Shown: positions 1 through 11,400 of the stretch, piece by piece
Layout: each line of letters opens with the position of its first letter
Position numbering within the stretch: the stretch's first letter is position 1
Origin: Welwitschia mirabilis
Taxonomy: Eukaryota > Gnetophyta > Gnetopsida > Welwitschiales
Length of the DNA: 64,000 nt
NCBI GenBank assembly: GCA_051453625.1
Contig: JBOZIK010000001.1
Location: 132,613,572-132,677,571 of the forward strand
Direction of reading: 5' to 3'
Program-made: the position numbers and the translations under genes
Notes under the pieces: model-generated
Told to the model about the DNA's origin: nothing
What the model saw: the letters and a program-made list of their open reading frames with translations, nothing else
The model's database searches: none

Positions 1-1319
1 AAACATATTTTATATACTTAATTTTCCTATAAAAGTTTGTGTAATAATTTTTCTATAATTTTAAACATTAATTATAACATTGTTGGGCTTTAGGAAGATA
101 TCATAGTTAAAAATAAACAATTAATTAATTATAAAGTAAAAATTAAAATATAGTAGTTTTTCTAAAACTAGACACATAATAGGTTCTTTATAATCTAACT
201 TTAATTATCTTAGATTTATAAAAGTATTATTTATATCTTTATCATTTAAGGCTAAAAACTATCCAATTTTCTAAAACTATAGTCCTATCACACTATACTA
301 AATGACCATAACATTTAAAATACTTTGAGCTTTTAAACTATTCAAGATTTTTTGTAAAGATTATTTAATCTTCTACAACTTTGAATACTTAGGTTTGTAA
401 TTATTTTGACAGATAGGTATAGAAATGTAAATTACTAGCTTACCATTTTTTGCATTTATTTTCTAATATATTTTAACAGATAAATTTTTATAAAAATAAT
501 TACTCATCACAAAAATCATTATTTTTACATTTTCACAATCCTAACATAATATTAGAATTATAAAAAGCATTTCACTAGTTTATACCTACTAATTAATAGA
601 ATATAATGTTTTCAACCTATGCCTCTATTCTAGAAATTTAATTTTTATCCTAACAAATATAAAGTTTCTACAACTACTTAAGTAATAACTTAGATCAGCA
701 AAATAATAGATATACTAATCAATTAGTTAAAGAAAGACAAATTAATTATAAAAAGAAAAGAACCATTTTAGAGAAAAATAAATCAATTCAAAAATAAAAC
801 ATTTACTATAAGCCTTAAGATTTCCCATGGAAGAGTACTAGCCTAAAGAGAATTTTAAGGAACAGGATTTTCCCCTAATAAGATGGTCCTAGTGCATAAT
901 AGATAAAACTAGATATAACACTAAAATAAACATGAGTATCCAAATTTTATTTTTTCCCCTTTCTTAATAGTGAATCCACTGGTCTTAATCATAATCATCC
1001 ATTAGTAATCCATCATCACTAAGCATAAGAGACCCCCTCATATCTCACTATAAAGTCATGGTGGATGCCAATGAGAGGAGAAAATATTTTATAACATAAT
1101 TGCATAAAAGTCATAAATAATTCCATAATTAAATATTACATCATTTCAATATAAAAATGAGATCATATAAATAATCAGAGTAAGAAGCTTACTTAGAAAG
1201 GTTAGTAAGACCTTGATAGTTGAAGATGATGAAGATCAAAGCTCAAGCATTCCTTAGCTTCAAGGTCCAAGATTTTAAGCTGCAAGATATTTACACTCCA
1301 AGCTCCACAAGTAAGAGAA

Positions 1320-1320
<1 letters not shown>

Positions 1321-1412
<92 letters not shown>
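1321..1412. repeat. (GA)n microsatellite inside family B LTR
   Basis: About 90 bp of almost pure GA dinucleotide with one GT interruption. The same LTR position in the other two copies (about 20362-20400 and 23720-23785) holds only short impure GA or GT runs, so this is a local expansion in this copy. Open frames through it (RERERE or SLSLSL runs) are not genes. Confidence 0.95.
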
Positions 1413-1413
<1 letters not shown>

Positions 1414-2061
1414 GAAGGGAGGAAGGGAGTGAAGAAGGAAGAGAAAGAGAGGGAGGAAAGGAAAAGTAAAAATGAACCTACATGGACTAAAAGAAAAGTA
1501 TCTTCTTTTACAAGAGAGGAAAGGATCTCTATATATCAATAAATAAAGGCACATAGTTCAAAATCATAAGATCACATGATTTAGCATTGATAAGTGGGAT
1601 GATTAATAAGTAACATTGGATTACAAAAAGAGATCATATTTATGACTCATGCACTTAACTAGGATGAGTAATCTTCTTTCTTCAATTAGCAAGCTTAATT
1701 ACATGCATCATTTTCTCATGCTAGCTATTTTAATCCTTCATATGCTTATAAGTAAGTTTAATTTATTTAAGACATGAATCAAAATAATAAATGCATAAAT
1801 ATCAAAATTGTCATGTGGCATAGTGAGACAAACTCTTCAATTCCAATGAATAAAGCAATGAGTATGCTATCAACAAAGTGTTCTTATACATCTCAAGAAT
1901 ATAAAAGTCATTGTAGATTATAAAGATTACAAACTAAGGTTAATTTTAAAATGATATCTTATTTGAGAAGGAACTCATATAAGGATAATTAATCATTTAA
2001 CTAAAAGCTTAATATACTTAATGTTCAAGTAAATAAATTTTACAAAATATGGGATATGTCA

Positions 2062-2076
2062 TTTTCCCCTACTTAG
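2062..2076 (-). other. Polypurine tract next to family B LTR
   Basis: The minus strand reads AGTAGGGGAAAA directly before the LTR start TGACATATCC. The same arrangement (AGTAGGGGAGAA then TATCATATC) occurs at 21327-21340. This is the plus-strand DNA primer site expected just upstream of a 3' LTR, and it fixes element orientation as minus. Confidence 0.8.
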
Positions 2077-2148
2077 ACTAATTCACTTCTGAAAATCAAG
2101 ATACTTAATATTCAAGTAGATAAGGTATATAAAGTATAGGATATGACA

Positions 2149-4171
2149 AAACTCTAAATGTCTTTTTACCCCTTTAATGTACATTTTGAAAGCTCAAGTA
2201 CTTATAATATGCTATGCAAATGGAGTTGCAAGTTAAGAGATATGCTATAGAAGAGACATAAGAGTACTGTAAAAATAGAACAATTTATAGAAAAAGGATT
2301 TTGAATAAGGGGAAATAAGAAAGAGGGGTGGGAAAATTTATTGGGAAGGAAGGAGGAGAATGATTGAATGAATTCAGGGTAAGGGGGAAGGGTTCATTGA
2401 CAAACGCTAATAGGAGGATCAAGAACCTCTTGGGAAGAGCAGAAGGATTTAAATGGATTCAAGGAGGGGTAGTAGGACAAAAGGACGAGGAGGGAGGAGA
2501 GGTCATCACAAAACTTGAGGAGGGTAAACAAGGAGTTAGAGGGGGGAGGAAGAAGAAGGGATTAAGAACATTTTTAGGAGAGGGGATGAGAACTAGAAGG
2601 AATGAGAAGGTAAGGGGATGTATAAATAGAGAAAAGTTGAGGAACTAAGCAAAAATTTTTGAAGGGAGGAGGGCTCAAGAACCTCTAGGTGGATTGGATG
2701 AATTAACACCAGGTGGGGTGATTATAGGCAAGGAAGGGGAGATTGTAAGAAACTTAATAAGGAAGGGATCAAGAAACTCAAAAAGAGGGAGGGGTTGAGA
2801 ACTTAAAGAAGGGATATAAAACATGTTTAATTAATAATAGACATTATCCTAGTTATTTTTATGAGTAAAACTTTCTAGAAAAGGGAAAATACATAGGTAT
2901 GCATTTCCAACAAGAGATAAAATAGATGTTTTTCATTAAACCACATCATAACAATAATCTACAAAATGCTTCATAGTTTTGCATTTTTATGAATTAAGTT
3001 ATAGAAGTATAGGACATTATAAAATTAGTTTAATAGATAATTTTTTTGACCAAAGATACTACATTATTCTTATAACATTTTACATTATATATCCTCAAAT
3101 ATTAAGGGAGAAGTTAATAATTTCTTATCTAGATTTCCATTACCACCACTTGATGATTAACTTACTAAGCAGATCCTACACCTATGATAAAATGTTATTG
3201 ATGATAGCTATGAAAAACATAATTATTAGCATGGCTTAGGTAAGGGGAAGATGACTTTAAGAATATCTAAATATACCCAAAACAAAACAATAGTAGGAAA
3301 ACTCAAAATTTATAAAAAGAAAAGATAACAATTTGATTATCTTAAATTTATGTTCAATAAAATTCACATTTCTAATAACACAAGCTTTCCATGATTAAGA
3401 GGGATTTTATTTAAAATTTGCATAGTTTTTCATACTCTCTTTATTAGTTCACTTCCATGGCCATAAAATCCTATTAGAGAGTAACCCCTTTAAATTTCAC
3501 ATTACTTGATTTTCCTAGATAAATTTTTATTCTTTCTATTTAAGAAGTAAAGCATGAATCTCAGATTTACTCTAGGGCCTAAAAAATATTAATTCAAATT
3601 TATAAATTGATATATACAAAAATATTTAAAAGTAAAAATCAGCCAAAGCAAGAAAATATTGAAGAAAAAAGGGAGCAATTTCATAAAAATAGAGTGTTTC
3701 AACATTGCAAAGAAGATTAACCACTACATTAAAAGAGAAAAGAGCTAGAACCATACCCAAGGAGGTAGAAGAAGTGTAAATTTTGAAATATGAAGTTTTT
3801 CTTATTGAGTTGTAGAGTAAAAAGATGAAGAAAAGTTTGATAATAAATGAAAAAAGACAACGCCTTTAATTTTTAATTCATTTATAAAGAAAGTTGTGAG
3901 GTGTTAAGTTTTTAAGTAATCACTTATTTTTTTTCTAAACCCACTTCTTCACACTTAGAATTTTGAGAAAATAACAATAAAGTAATTTCTTTTTATAATA
4001 GAAGTAAAGAATAAATTTTAATAACCATTTAAAACATTAGCATATTTCTAAAATAGCTAATCTTACATAGAAAATAATTATCTTCATAATCATTAACCTT
4101 AAATTTTTTTATGCATGAATAATTTATATTAAATTTAATTCTTTCTTAGATGTGAGAGTTAGGATGTGATA
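2149..4171 (-). repeat. 3' LTR of Tekay A, left end missing
   Basis: It is homologous to 10455-12437 throughout: the purine-rich block 2290-2820 matches 10560-11110, and the text around 3970-4150 matches 12240-12430. The minus-strand LTR begins TATCACATCC at 4171 after the purine stretch GGAGAGAAT. The part equivalent to 8416-10455, including the tandem array, is missing here because the family B element begins at 2148. Open frames such as 2364-2648 lie in the purine-rich block and are not genes. Confidence 0.8.
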
Positions 4172-5560
4172 ATTCTCTCCTCTTTAAGAAACTTCTCCTA
4201 AAAACTTGCAAAAAGTTTATGTTTTCATTGAAAAATATCTATTTTAGATTCCCAAATTACTTCATCTTTAGTTTGACCTAACCATTACACTCTATATAGC
4301 TGAATTTTCCTAATCTAAGTTTAACTTAATTTTGGTCCAAAATTCGAATTGATTGAAACTTAAATGTACAATTAGGATGAATATTAACTTCTTACATATG
4401 AATTATCTTTATCACATTAGACATATATTTCTTTAATAATGAGACATAAAAAACATTATAAAATACTGATAATTATTGTGGTAAATCTAGATCATAGGTT
4501 ATAGTATCAATTCTTTTTATTATCTAAAATGGTTCTATAGATCTTAGTGCCAACTTTTTCTTCTTTCCAAAAAGAAATATACCTTTAAAAGTAGATATCT
4601 TAAATAAAATGCGATTTCTTTCTTGAAATTCTATATGCCTTCTCATTTTATTTGAATATTTGACTTGCCTATCTTTTACTTCTAGTAATATTTATCTAAT
4701 TAGATTAATGTTTTATTCTAATTCTTAAATAGATGAATCTTTTAATAGCATCTTATTAGTTGCATGAACCAAAATATTGAGGTTCTGCAAACTCTTATAT
4801 AAATAGATTTAAATAGTATACATCCAATGGATTTCTAATAACTATTATTATAGGTAAACTCAACCAAGACTAAATGATCTACCTAAGATTCATCAAAATT
4901 AAAAATTACTAATCTTAATAAATCCACTAAAATTTGATTAATTCTTTTTTGTTTTTTCATTTGTTTTAGGACAAAATATTATACTTAAATTTAATTTAGT
5001 AGTAATTTCTTTATTGAATGCTGTGAAAAACCTAGATATAAATTATTGTTTCTATCTTAAATAATTACTTTAAAAATTAATATATTTCTTATGCATTCTT
5101 TAATAATTCATTTAGGTAAAAATGTAGTATTCATTAGGTTAAAGTGTATTCTCTTTATTAAAAGATCCACTATCACAATTATGGCATTAAAATCTTCCTT
5201 TGATTTAGGTAAACCTATAATAAAATTCATCCCAATGATCTCCCATTTCCATTCTAGTAGTTTACAAGGATATAAAGTTCATATTAGATGCTTATGATTT
5301 ACTTTAAATAATTGATAAGTCATACATTTTTTCACTTAATTTGATATTTTAAATTTCTTTCCTAGTCGTTAATAGTATTGCTAGATATCTTTACACATTT
5401 TGTTAACCCTATAGTAAAAAGAGTACTTAGTTATATGACATTTATTAAAAATCATATTTTTAATATGCTTAAAATTAGGTATCACAACCTTAACCAAATG
5501 ATTTACTAAATCTAATTTAGAGACATTAAATCTTTCTAGTCCTTCTTCTCTAACTTTCTT
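4172..5560 (-). pseudogene. Tekay A integrase and chromodomain-like tail, broken
   Basis: Encodes the enzyme that would join element cDNA to host DNA. Read on the minus strand, about 5100-5290 gives WEWEIIGMNFIIGLP followed by a VIVDLLIKR segment, the integrase core pattern of Tekay elements. About 4930-4985 gives a decayed form of the conserved histidine/QTDGQTER segment. About 4400-4560 gives the GPFEI...LALPPQLS...NVFHVSLL segment that lies just before the chromodomain in this clade. Between 4180 and 4400 only fragments of a chromodomain can be followed. There are several stops and at least two frame changes. The open frame at 5091-5297 on the plus strand is the shadow of the core domain. 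Confidence 0.8.
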
Positions 5561-5599
5561 ACATAAGGTGTTGAGTGCTATCTATGATCTTATAAAAAT

Positions 5600-6010
5600 C
5601 CATGCTTACCTTTAAGATATAGATTGTATGCTTTCTTTTACTTAAAGCATTAGCCACCATATTTTCCTTATTTTTATAGAGATTTACTCCTACATCATAA
5701 TCTTACAAGAGCTCCACCCATCTTCTCTACATAATATTTAAGTTAGGCTAGATATGAATATACTTAAGACTCTTATGATCTATTCATATTTCTATATGCT
5801 TACTCTAAAGGTAATGCCTCCAAATTTTAGTGCATGAATTACTAAAACTAATTCTAGATTATGAATTGAATACTTTTTTTTCATTATCTTTTATTATTTT
5901 AGATATATACAATAGCCTTATCATCTTACATTTAAACTACTACTATTCCTTCTTCTAATGCTTTAGTAAAGACTACATAAGGCTTTCTTAATTCTGGCAT
6001 CTTTAAAATA
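5600..6010 (-). pseudogene. Tekay A RNase H, broken
   Basis: Minus-strand frames give a KPYVVFTKALEEGI segment (usually ...YTDASKEG...), an IDHKSLKYI segment and a DVGVNLYKNKENMVANALS segment. These are the start, middle and end signatures of gypsy RNase H in the right order between RT and integrase. Stops interrupt it repeatedly. It would degrade the RNA strand of the RNA-DNA hybrid during reverse transcription. Confidence 0.7.
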
Positions 6011-6089
6011 AGAGATGAAGTGGGGACTAATTTTAATATTTGAAAAGATCCTTCACATTGATCCACGAAAATTAGATATATTTTCTTTA

Positions 6090-6900
6090 TAGCAAGGTTA
6101 AAGGAATAGCAACCTTAAAACTATTTGTATTAAACCTTTTATAATAACCTATAAAACCAAGAAAACTCCTTCTTTATGTTATTGAATCTAGTTTAAGTTA
6201 ATCCATTACTACCTAAACCTTATTATAATCTATACTAACCCCTTCTTATAAGATTAGATGACCTAAAAATTTAATTTTTAATATCCAAAGTTGACATTTT
6301 TCTACATTTGCATAAAAGTAATTTCTCCTTAGGGCATCTAATACTAATCTCAAATGTTGCTCATGGTCTTCCTTTGTTAGAGAGTACACTAGTACATCAT
6401 TAATAAATATTATTATAAATTTATCTAGGTAATCTGTAAATATATTATTAATGACTATTATTAACCTTACTAGAGCATTGATGAAACCAAAAGAAATAAC
6501 TTAAATTCAAAATGTTCATACTAGATTCTAAAGTTAGTTTTTAAAATATCTTCTTTCTTAATTCAAAGTTGGTGACAACTTGATTTAAGATTTATTTAAA
6601 GAAATTTTTTGCATATTTTAGATGATAAAATAGATCTTCTATTCTTGGCAAGTGTTATATGTTCTTAATCATATCTTATTTAGAACTCTATAATCTATGC
6701 AAAGTATTAGATCATTACTCTTCTTTTTAACAAATAAGACTAGTGCATCCCAAGGGGATACTCTTGGTCTAATTAGGCCTTTATCTAGTAAGTCTATTAT
6801 CTATGATTTTAATTTTAAATATATTTTAAAATTGTTTCCCCTACTATGAGGACATTCTAGTAATTCATCTAGAAATACATCCATATACTCCTACACCACT
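6090..6900 (-). pseudogene. Tekay A reverse transcriptase, broken
   Basis: The minus strand near 6720-6790 gives [17 protein letters not shown] followed by [10 protein letters not shown], the diagnostic N-terminal RT segment of Tekay and related chromoviruses. Near 6380-6440 the catalytic box reads as IND followed by VLVYSLTKEDHEQHLRLVL, where the family has [FY]IDD, so one catalytic position is altered. Upstream, 6830-6905 carries the pre-RT linker (EYMDVFLDELLECP). Several stops are present. The element cannot make active enzyme from this copy. Confidence 0.85.
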
Positions 6901-7079
6901 AGAAATTCTAAACTTTTTGGCTAAGTTTATAAAGAGAATATATATTTCACTATACCAAATGTATTCTCTATTTTGTCTTTCTTTCTTAGTTTCTTACATT
7001 TAATTAAATTTAAAATAATATAACTAGGCTTAATTGGCAATTGTATTATCTCATTTCTAGAACCTAATACTATAATGTT

Positions 7080-7440
7080 TTTAGAGTAGTAGTTTATTTA
7101 GCCCTTATGTAGCTCACTCATGCCTAGAATGATATCAACATAGCTCAATTATAAAACTAGAAGCTTTACTTAAAATATTTGATTATCAATATCTAAATTA
7201 CATGTGGTATTCTCATTAAGAGTTCTTATTTTACTACCATCTAGACGTTCTACTACTAATCTCTTTTTAATCTTAATCATCAAAAATAATATTTGGGTCA
7301 AAGAAAATGAAATGAAGGAGTATAAATCTTCTACATCTACTCAAATTTTTATAAAGAGGTTTATTAGAGTATCCAATATTTCTAGTATTACTAGAAGTTG
7401 ATTACCTTTGCTAGAAATTGAGCCATGTAGTTTCTTAACA
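7080..7440 (-). pseudogene. Tekay A protease region, weak
   Basis: Position between gag and RT and a scattered match to the Tekay protease and its downstream linker (for example SRNEIIQLPIKPSYIILNLI near 7000-7080) support this. The catalytic D-S/T-G triad cannot be read clearly. The call rests mostly on order within the element. Confidence 0.45.
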
Positions 7441-8394
7441 TTATTCGAGGCCTTTCCTCTTTCTTTCTTTAAGGATAGTTTCTGCTCATATGAGGACATC
7501 CCTAGTTATGACATCTTATTTATTTAATATTTTTAGTAATATTGCTTGATGAATACTCTATTTTTAACTAACTTAAATATTTAACACTTCTTTGAAAAAA
7601 CTGTGACTTTATTACATTGGTTCTAGTCATCTCAAATTTCTTAGTATTTATTACTAGTGTTGGATGCTTAAATGGTGGTCTTTTTTTTGCTACATTTGCC
7701 TATCCTCTTGAAATATATTTTTCTTTTACTTAAATTTATTGCCCTTGATCCATGATTCTTTATGAAGTCTAGCCTTCTTTAGAGATTCAATAATAGTACT
7801 AGGCTAGAAAATTTTGACTTGGCTTTAAATTATAGAGAGCAAATATATCACTAATCTTCTTACTTTTACTACCTCACTTTCAACTATATCTAGGACATAC
7901 CTTAGTAGTTCCATGACTTTTTTTCATATTGGACCACTATCATGAAGCCTTTTGATATGTAACTTTTCAAAATCTAGCCTTAAATTCATCTCAAGGTAGT
8001 TGTTCTAGAAATTGAGGTCCTATGTTCTTTGCTTCTCACCATAGAGCTACACTTTTCTTTAGTTTGTGAGTTAATAAGATAACCTTTTATTTTGAAAAAA
8101 AAAGTTTAATATCTCTAATTCTCTTGATATGAATACCAACCATGTTACAACCTTAGCTATATTATCTGATCCTTTGAAAATTCGAGGATATTTCTACTTA
8201 AATTTCATCATCAACTTCCTAGGTATGTTTACATTATTTATACCATTATTTCTCTCTTGCAATTTATCCAGTAATCTATTTAATACATTTGCTAGATATT
8301 TAAGATTAGTCGGATAAATCACTTTTCTATAAGGAGGCATTAATCAAATCCTATAAGGTCTTAAATTCTATCATTAGTAAGAAAAATTTATTAA
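7441..8394 (-). pseudogene. Tekay A gag remnant
   Basis: This lies between the primer site and the protease, where gag is expected. Around 8040-8060 a minus-strand frame reads SVALWWEAKN, like the conserved WW segment of chromovirus gag, and the following text fits the capsid-like region only in pieces. No open frame longer than about 60 codons remains. Confidence 0.5.
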
Positions 8395-8412
8395 CTTATG
8401 GCTTTAATATCA
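8395..8412 (-). other. Primer binding site of Tekay A (initiator tRNA-Met type)
   Basis: The minus strand reads TGATATTAAAGCCATAAG three bases from the LTR end. The typical plant site is TGGTATCAGAGCC; the differences are G-to-A and C-to-T changes. It marks the inner edge of the 5' LTR and confirms minus orientation. Confidence 0.75.
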
Positions 8413-8415
8413 AAA

Positions 8416-11400
8416 TATCACTGTCCAATACCCTCATAGGATTTTAAAACTTTTATTAAGTATTAACTTGAATGATTTTTTTTTAAATCTTAGAAAACTC
8501 CTTAGCATCATTTTGAAACTACCTAATCAAATCAAACAAGACTTAAATTATATGTTTTTATGTGATTAAAGTCTTCCTTAATGTTAAACTATTATTAGGC
8601 ACTATAGAAACATAAATATTAAGATTTTTTAATTTTAATTAATGATAAAGAAATTTATTTCTCTTAAAAATTTTGGCTAAAAGAATATCCTACTTGGCAC
8701 AATTCAATAAGTGAGATTACTTAATTAAGAAAGTACATATTTAATTAGTATTAGATTTTTTCCCCCTCAAATGTAATTTATCTAAGTGTTTTTTTCTTTT
8801 ATTAAAACCTACTTTTACCCTTCTATATTAGCTTTTAAAAGTCTAGGAACTTTATAAAATAGTACTAAAATGGTTTATTAGGATTTATATGATGAAAATT
8901 ACATTGATTAAATTAGTAAAAGTTTCTCATAAAAACTTCTTTTACTAAAACCCAAGGTTACCCTTATATATTAGCTTTCTAAAGTATAAGAACTTTGGAA
9001 AGTAGTATTAAAAGGATTCAATGGGATTTATGTTAGGAAATTTTCACTTATTAAAACTTTTTCTTAAATGTTCTTTTATTAAGACCCAAGATTACCCTTC
9101 TATGTTATCTTTTCAAAGTCTAAGAACTTTGGAAAGTAGCTAAAAAAGGTTTAATGGGGTTTATGTAGAGAGATTTTCACTTATTAAAACATTCTCTTTA
9201 CAATTTCTTTTATTAAAACCTAAGGTTACCTTTATATATTATATTTTTAAAGTTCAAGAACTTTAAAAAGTAGTAATAATAGGATTTAACCTTAAAAAGT
9301 TAGTTTATTAAAACCCAAGGTTGCCCTACTATATTATCTTTCCAAAGTCTAAGAACTTTGGCAAGTAATGCTAAGGGATTTAATTAATTTTACATAAGAA
9401 ATTTTTCACTTATTAAAACCTTATCTTGAAAAGTTTTTAATTAAACTCAAGGTTATTCTTATGTATTACCTTTCCAAAATCTAAGAAATTTGAAAAGCAG
9501 TGTTAAAAAGGTTTAGTTTATGTGAAGAAATTTTCACTTATTAAAACCTTATCTTAAAACATTCTTTTGTTAAAACTAAAGATTATCTTTTTATATTATT
9601 GTTTTAAAGTCTAAAAATCTTTGAATATAGTGCTAAAAGGGTTTAATGGGATTTGTGTGAGAAAAATTTTGCTTATTAAAACATTCTCTTAAAAGGTTTC
9701 TTATTAAAACCAAGGTTACCCTTCTATATTAGCTTTCTAAAGTCCAAGAAGTTTGGAAAGCTATATTAAAAGAGTTCCTTAGGATTTCTATGAGGAAATT
9801 CACATTAAAAAGAGAAATACATTACTTTATAATTATATAAGAGTATTTTTATAGCATGAAAATAATTTTAAAAATAGATATATAACTTGCTAAAAACTAA
9901 AAATATTCAAAAGGGATAACATGCATTTATCATTTAAACAATCCTAAATAAGAGTTTAAGTTATACTAAAAACTAAATATTACTAATAGAACTAGATACC
10001 TATTAATTAAAAAAGCTAAAATAAAATTAAATATTTCATTGTTTCTAGATAATATTTACTATAGAAAAATAAGCTAATCATTATGCTGTAAATGTTGTCA
10101 TTTTTAATTATCGTACAACTAACCACTCATAATAAAAGCTATTTATATCTAAACATGATAGCATATATAAATAAATGAAAAAAAAGTAAAATGTTAATTT
10201 TTATAACTAATAGGCAAAGCCCTATAGGCATGTCTAAAATAAAGTAATAGATACAAACTCAAAATCCTAAGTTCAATATAAATCACTTTACAAAAAATAA
10301 CTTTTATCCCATAAGAGTATTAAAAACAAATTATAATACATCTACAAGAAAGAATATCATTAGAACCATTCCTAACCCCTTTTTACTCTTTAGTGGACAT
10401 TTCAAATAGGTTTAAAATATGTTAACTCATTGTTGTACATATAAGAAAAACACCAATAACACACTTTAAATCCCTTTCCATCCCTTTAGTCTGCATCTTG
10501 AAATCTTAAGAACTTCTAAAATGTTATTCAAAAAAGGTTGTATATTAATAATATATTATAGAAGAGATGAAAGAGTGCTAGAAAAATATGAGAGAGTAGA
10601 AGCATTTATAAAAAAGATGTTTTAAAGCAAGGTTTGGTGGATTCGAGGGAGAGGGGAAAAGGGGGTCAAGAAACCCAAGGGAAAAGGTTAAGAACCCCTT
10701 AGAAAGGGGGGGAAGAATGGAGATTAATAAGGGGTTTAAATGGACTTCAAGGAGGGGGACAGAAGGCATTGAGAACTTCTAAAATAATGGAAGAGGGTTG
10801 GATGGTTTAGGAGGATCATTGAGAAACTCAAAGAAAGGGATCAAGAACTATTTTGAGGTAGGAAGGGGATGGAGGAGGAGGGTTGATAACTTGGAAAAGG
10901 GAGGAGGAGGAGGTTGGATTTGTAAGAATAGAAAAGTATGGGATGAGGAATGTTTGTATGGGTGAAGGAAGGAAAAGAGGAAAAACAAGATGAATGGATT
11001 CAGGAAAGATCATCGAGAAACTCAAGTGGAAGAGATTAATAAACCCTAAGGCAGTTGGGTGGATTTGTCAGGATGAAAGGAATTAAGAACTTAAAGAAGG
11101 AGTATTAAATAAATTTAATCAATAACAAACCTTCTTCCAATTATTTCTATAAGTAAGAAAAAATTTTAGAAAAGGCAAAAAACACAAGTATGCATTTGTA
11201 GCAAGAGACAAAACAAATTTTTCCATTATATCACATCATAATAGAAATCTACAACATGCTTCAAAAGTTTTATTTTTATGAAATAAGTTATATAAGTAAA
11301 TGGTATTAAAAAATATCTCAAAGGATAATTTTTCTTTCATCTAAAAATACTATATTATACTTGTAATATTTTACATTGTAAGGCCTTAAAATCAAGGGAG

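Larger units (their letters stand above)
1..2148 (-). mobile_element. Tekay-like family B copy: 3' LTR, cut by window edge
   Basis: Positions 1-2061 align by eye over their whole length with 19048-21326 and with 22378-24683, the two LTRs of the family B element further right. On the minus strand the LTR starts TGACATATCCC at 2061, preceded by a polypurine tract. Beyond about 40 bp of pre-LTR sequence (2077-2104) lies a second, only about 45-bp LTR start ending at 2148 (minus strand TGTCATATCC). I infer an element that lost nearly all of its 5' LTR and coding region, leaving a 5' LTR stub, the PPT and a 3' LTR that runs out of the window. It sits inside the LTR of Tekay A. The target duplication cannot be checked because the other end is outside the window. 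Confidence 0.75.

Noticed and set aside
1291-1554. Open frames with RERERE or SLSLSL runs; likewise 46931-47160 and 49694-49921
   Set aside because: Translations of GA, CT and CA microsatellites; no domain, no codon bias, both strands open because of the repeat.
2364-2648. 94-codon plus-strand frame rich in G, K, E, R
   Set aside because: Lies in the purine-rich block of the Tekay A LTR, which has few stops for compositional reasons. The homologous block at 10560-11110 does not keep the frame.
2290-2820. G-quadruplex cluster in the purine-rich block
   Set aside because: G runs are mostly of two to three and separated irregularly by A-rich text; I could not find four close GGG runs with confidence.
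5091-5297. Plus-strand open frame in the Tekay A internal region; likewise 34630-35034, 32383-32613 and 63484-63708
   Set aside because: Antisense shadows of integrase, gag, RT and protease relics, whose conserved motifs read on the minus strand.
8790-9800. Regular spacing considered as a CRISPR array; also 47585-48440 and 48675-49375
   Set aside because: Units are 95-186 bp, diverged throughout without conserved short repeats and unique spacers, and lie inside LTRs of a plant genome.
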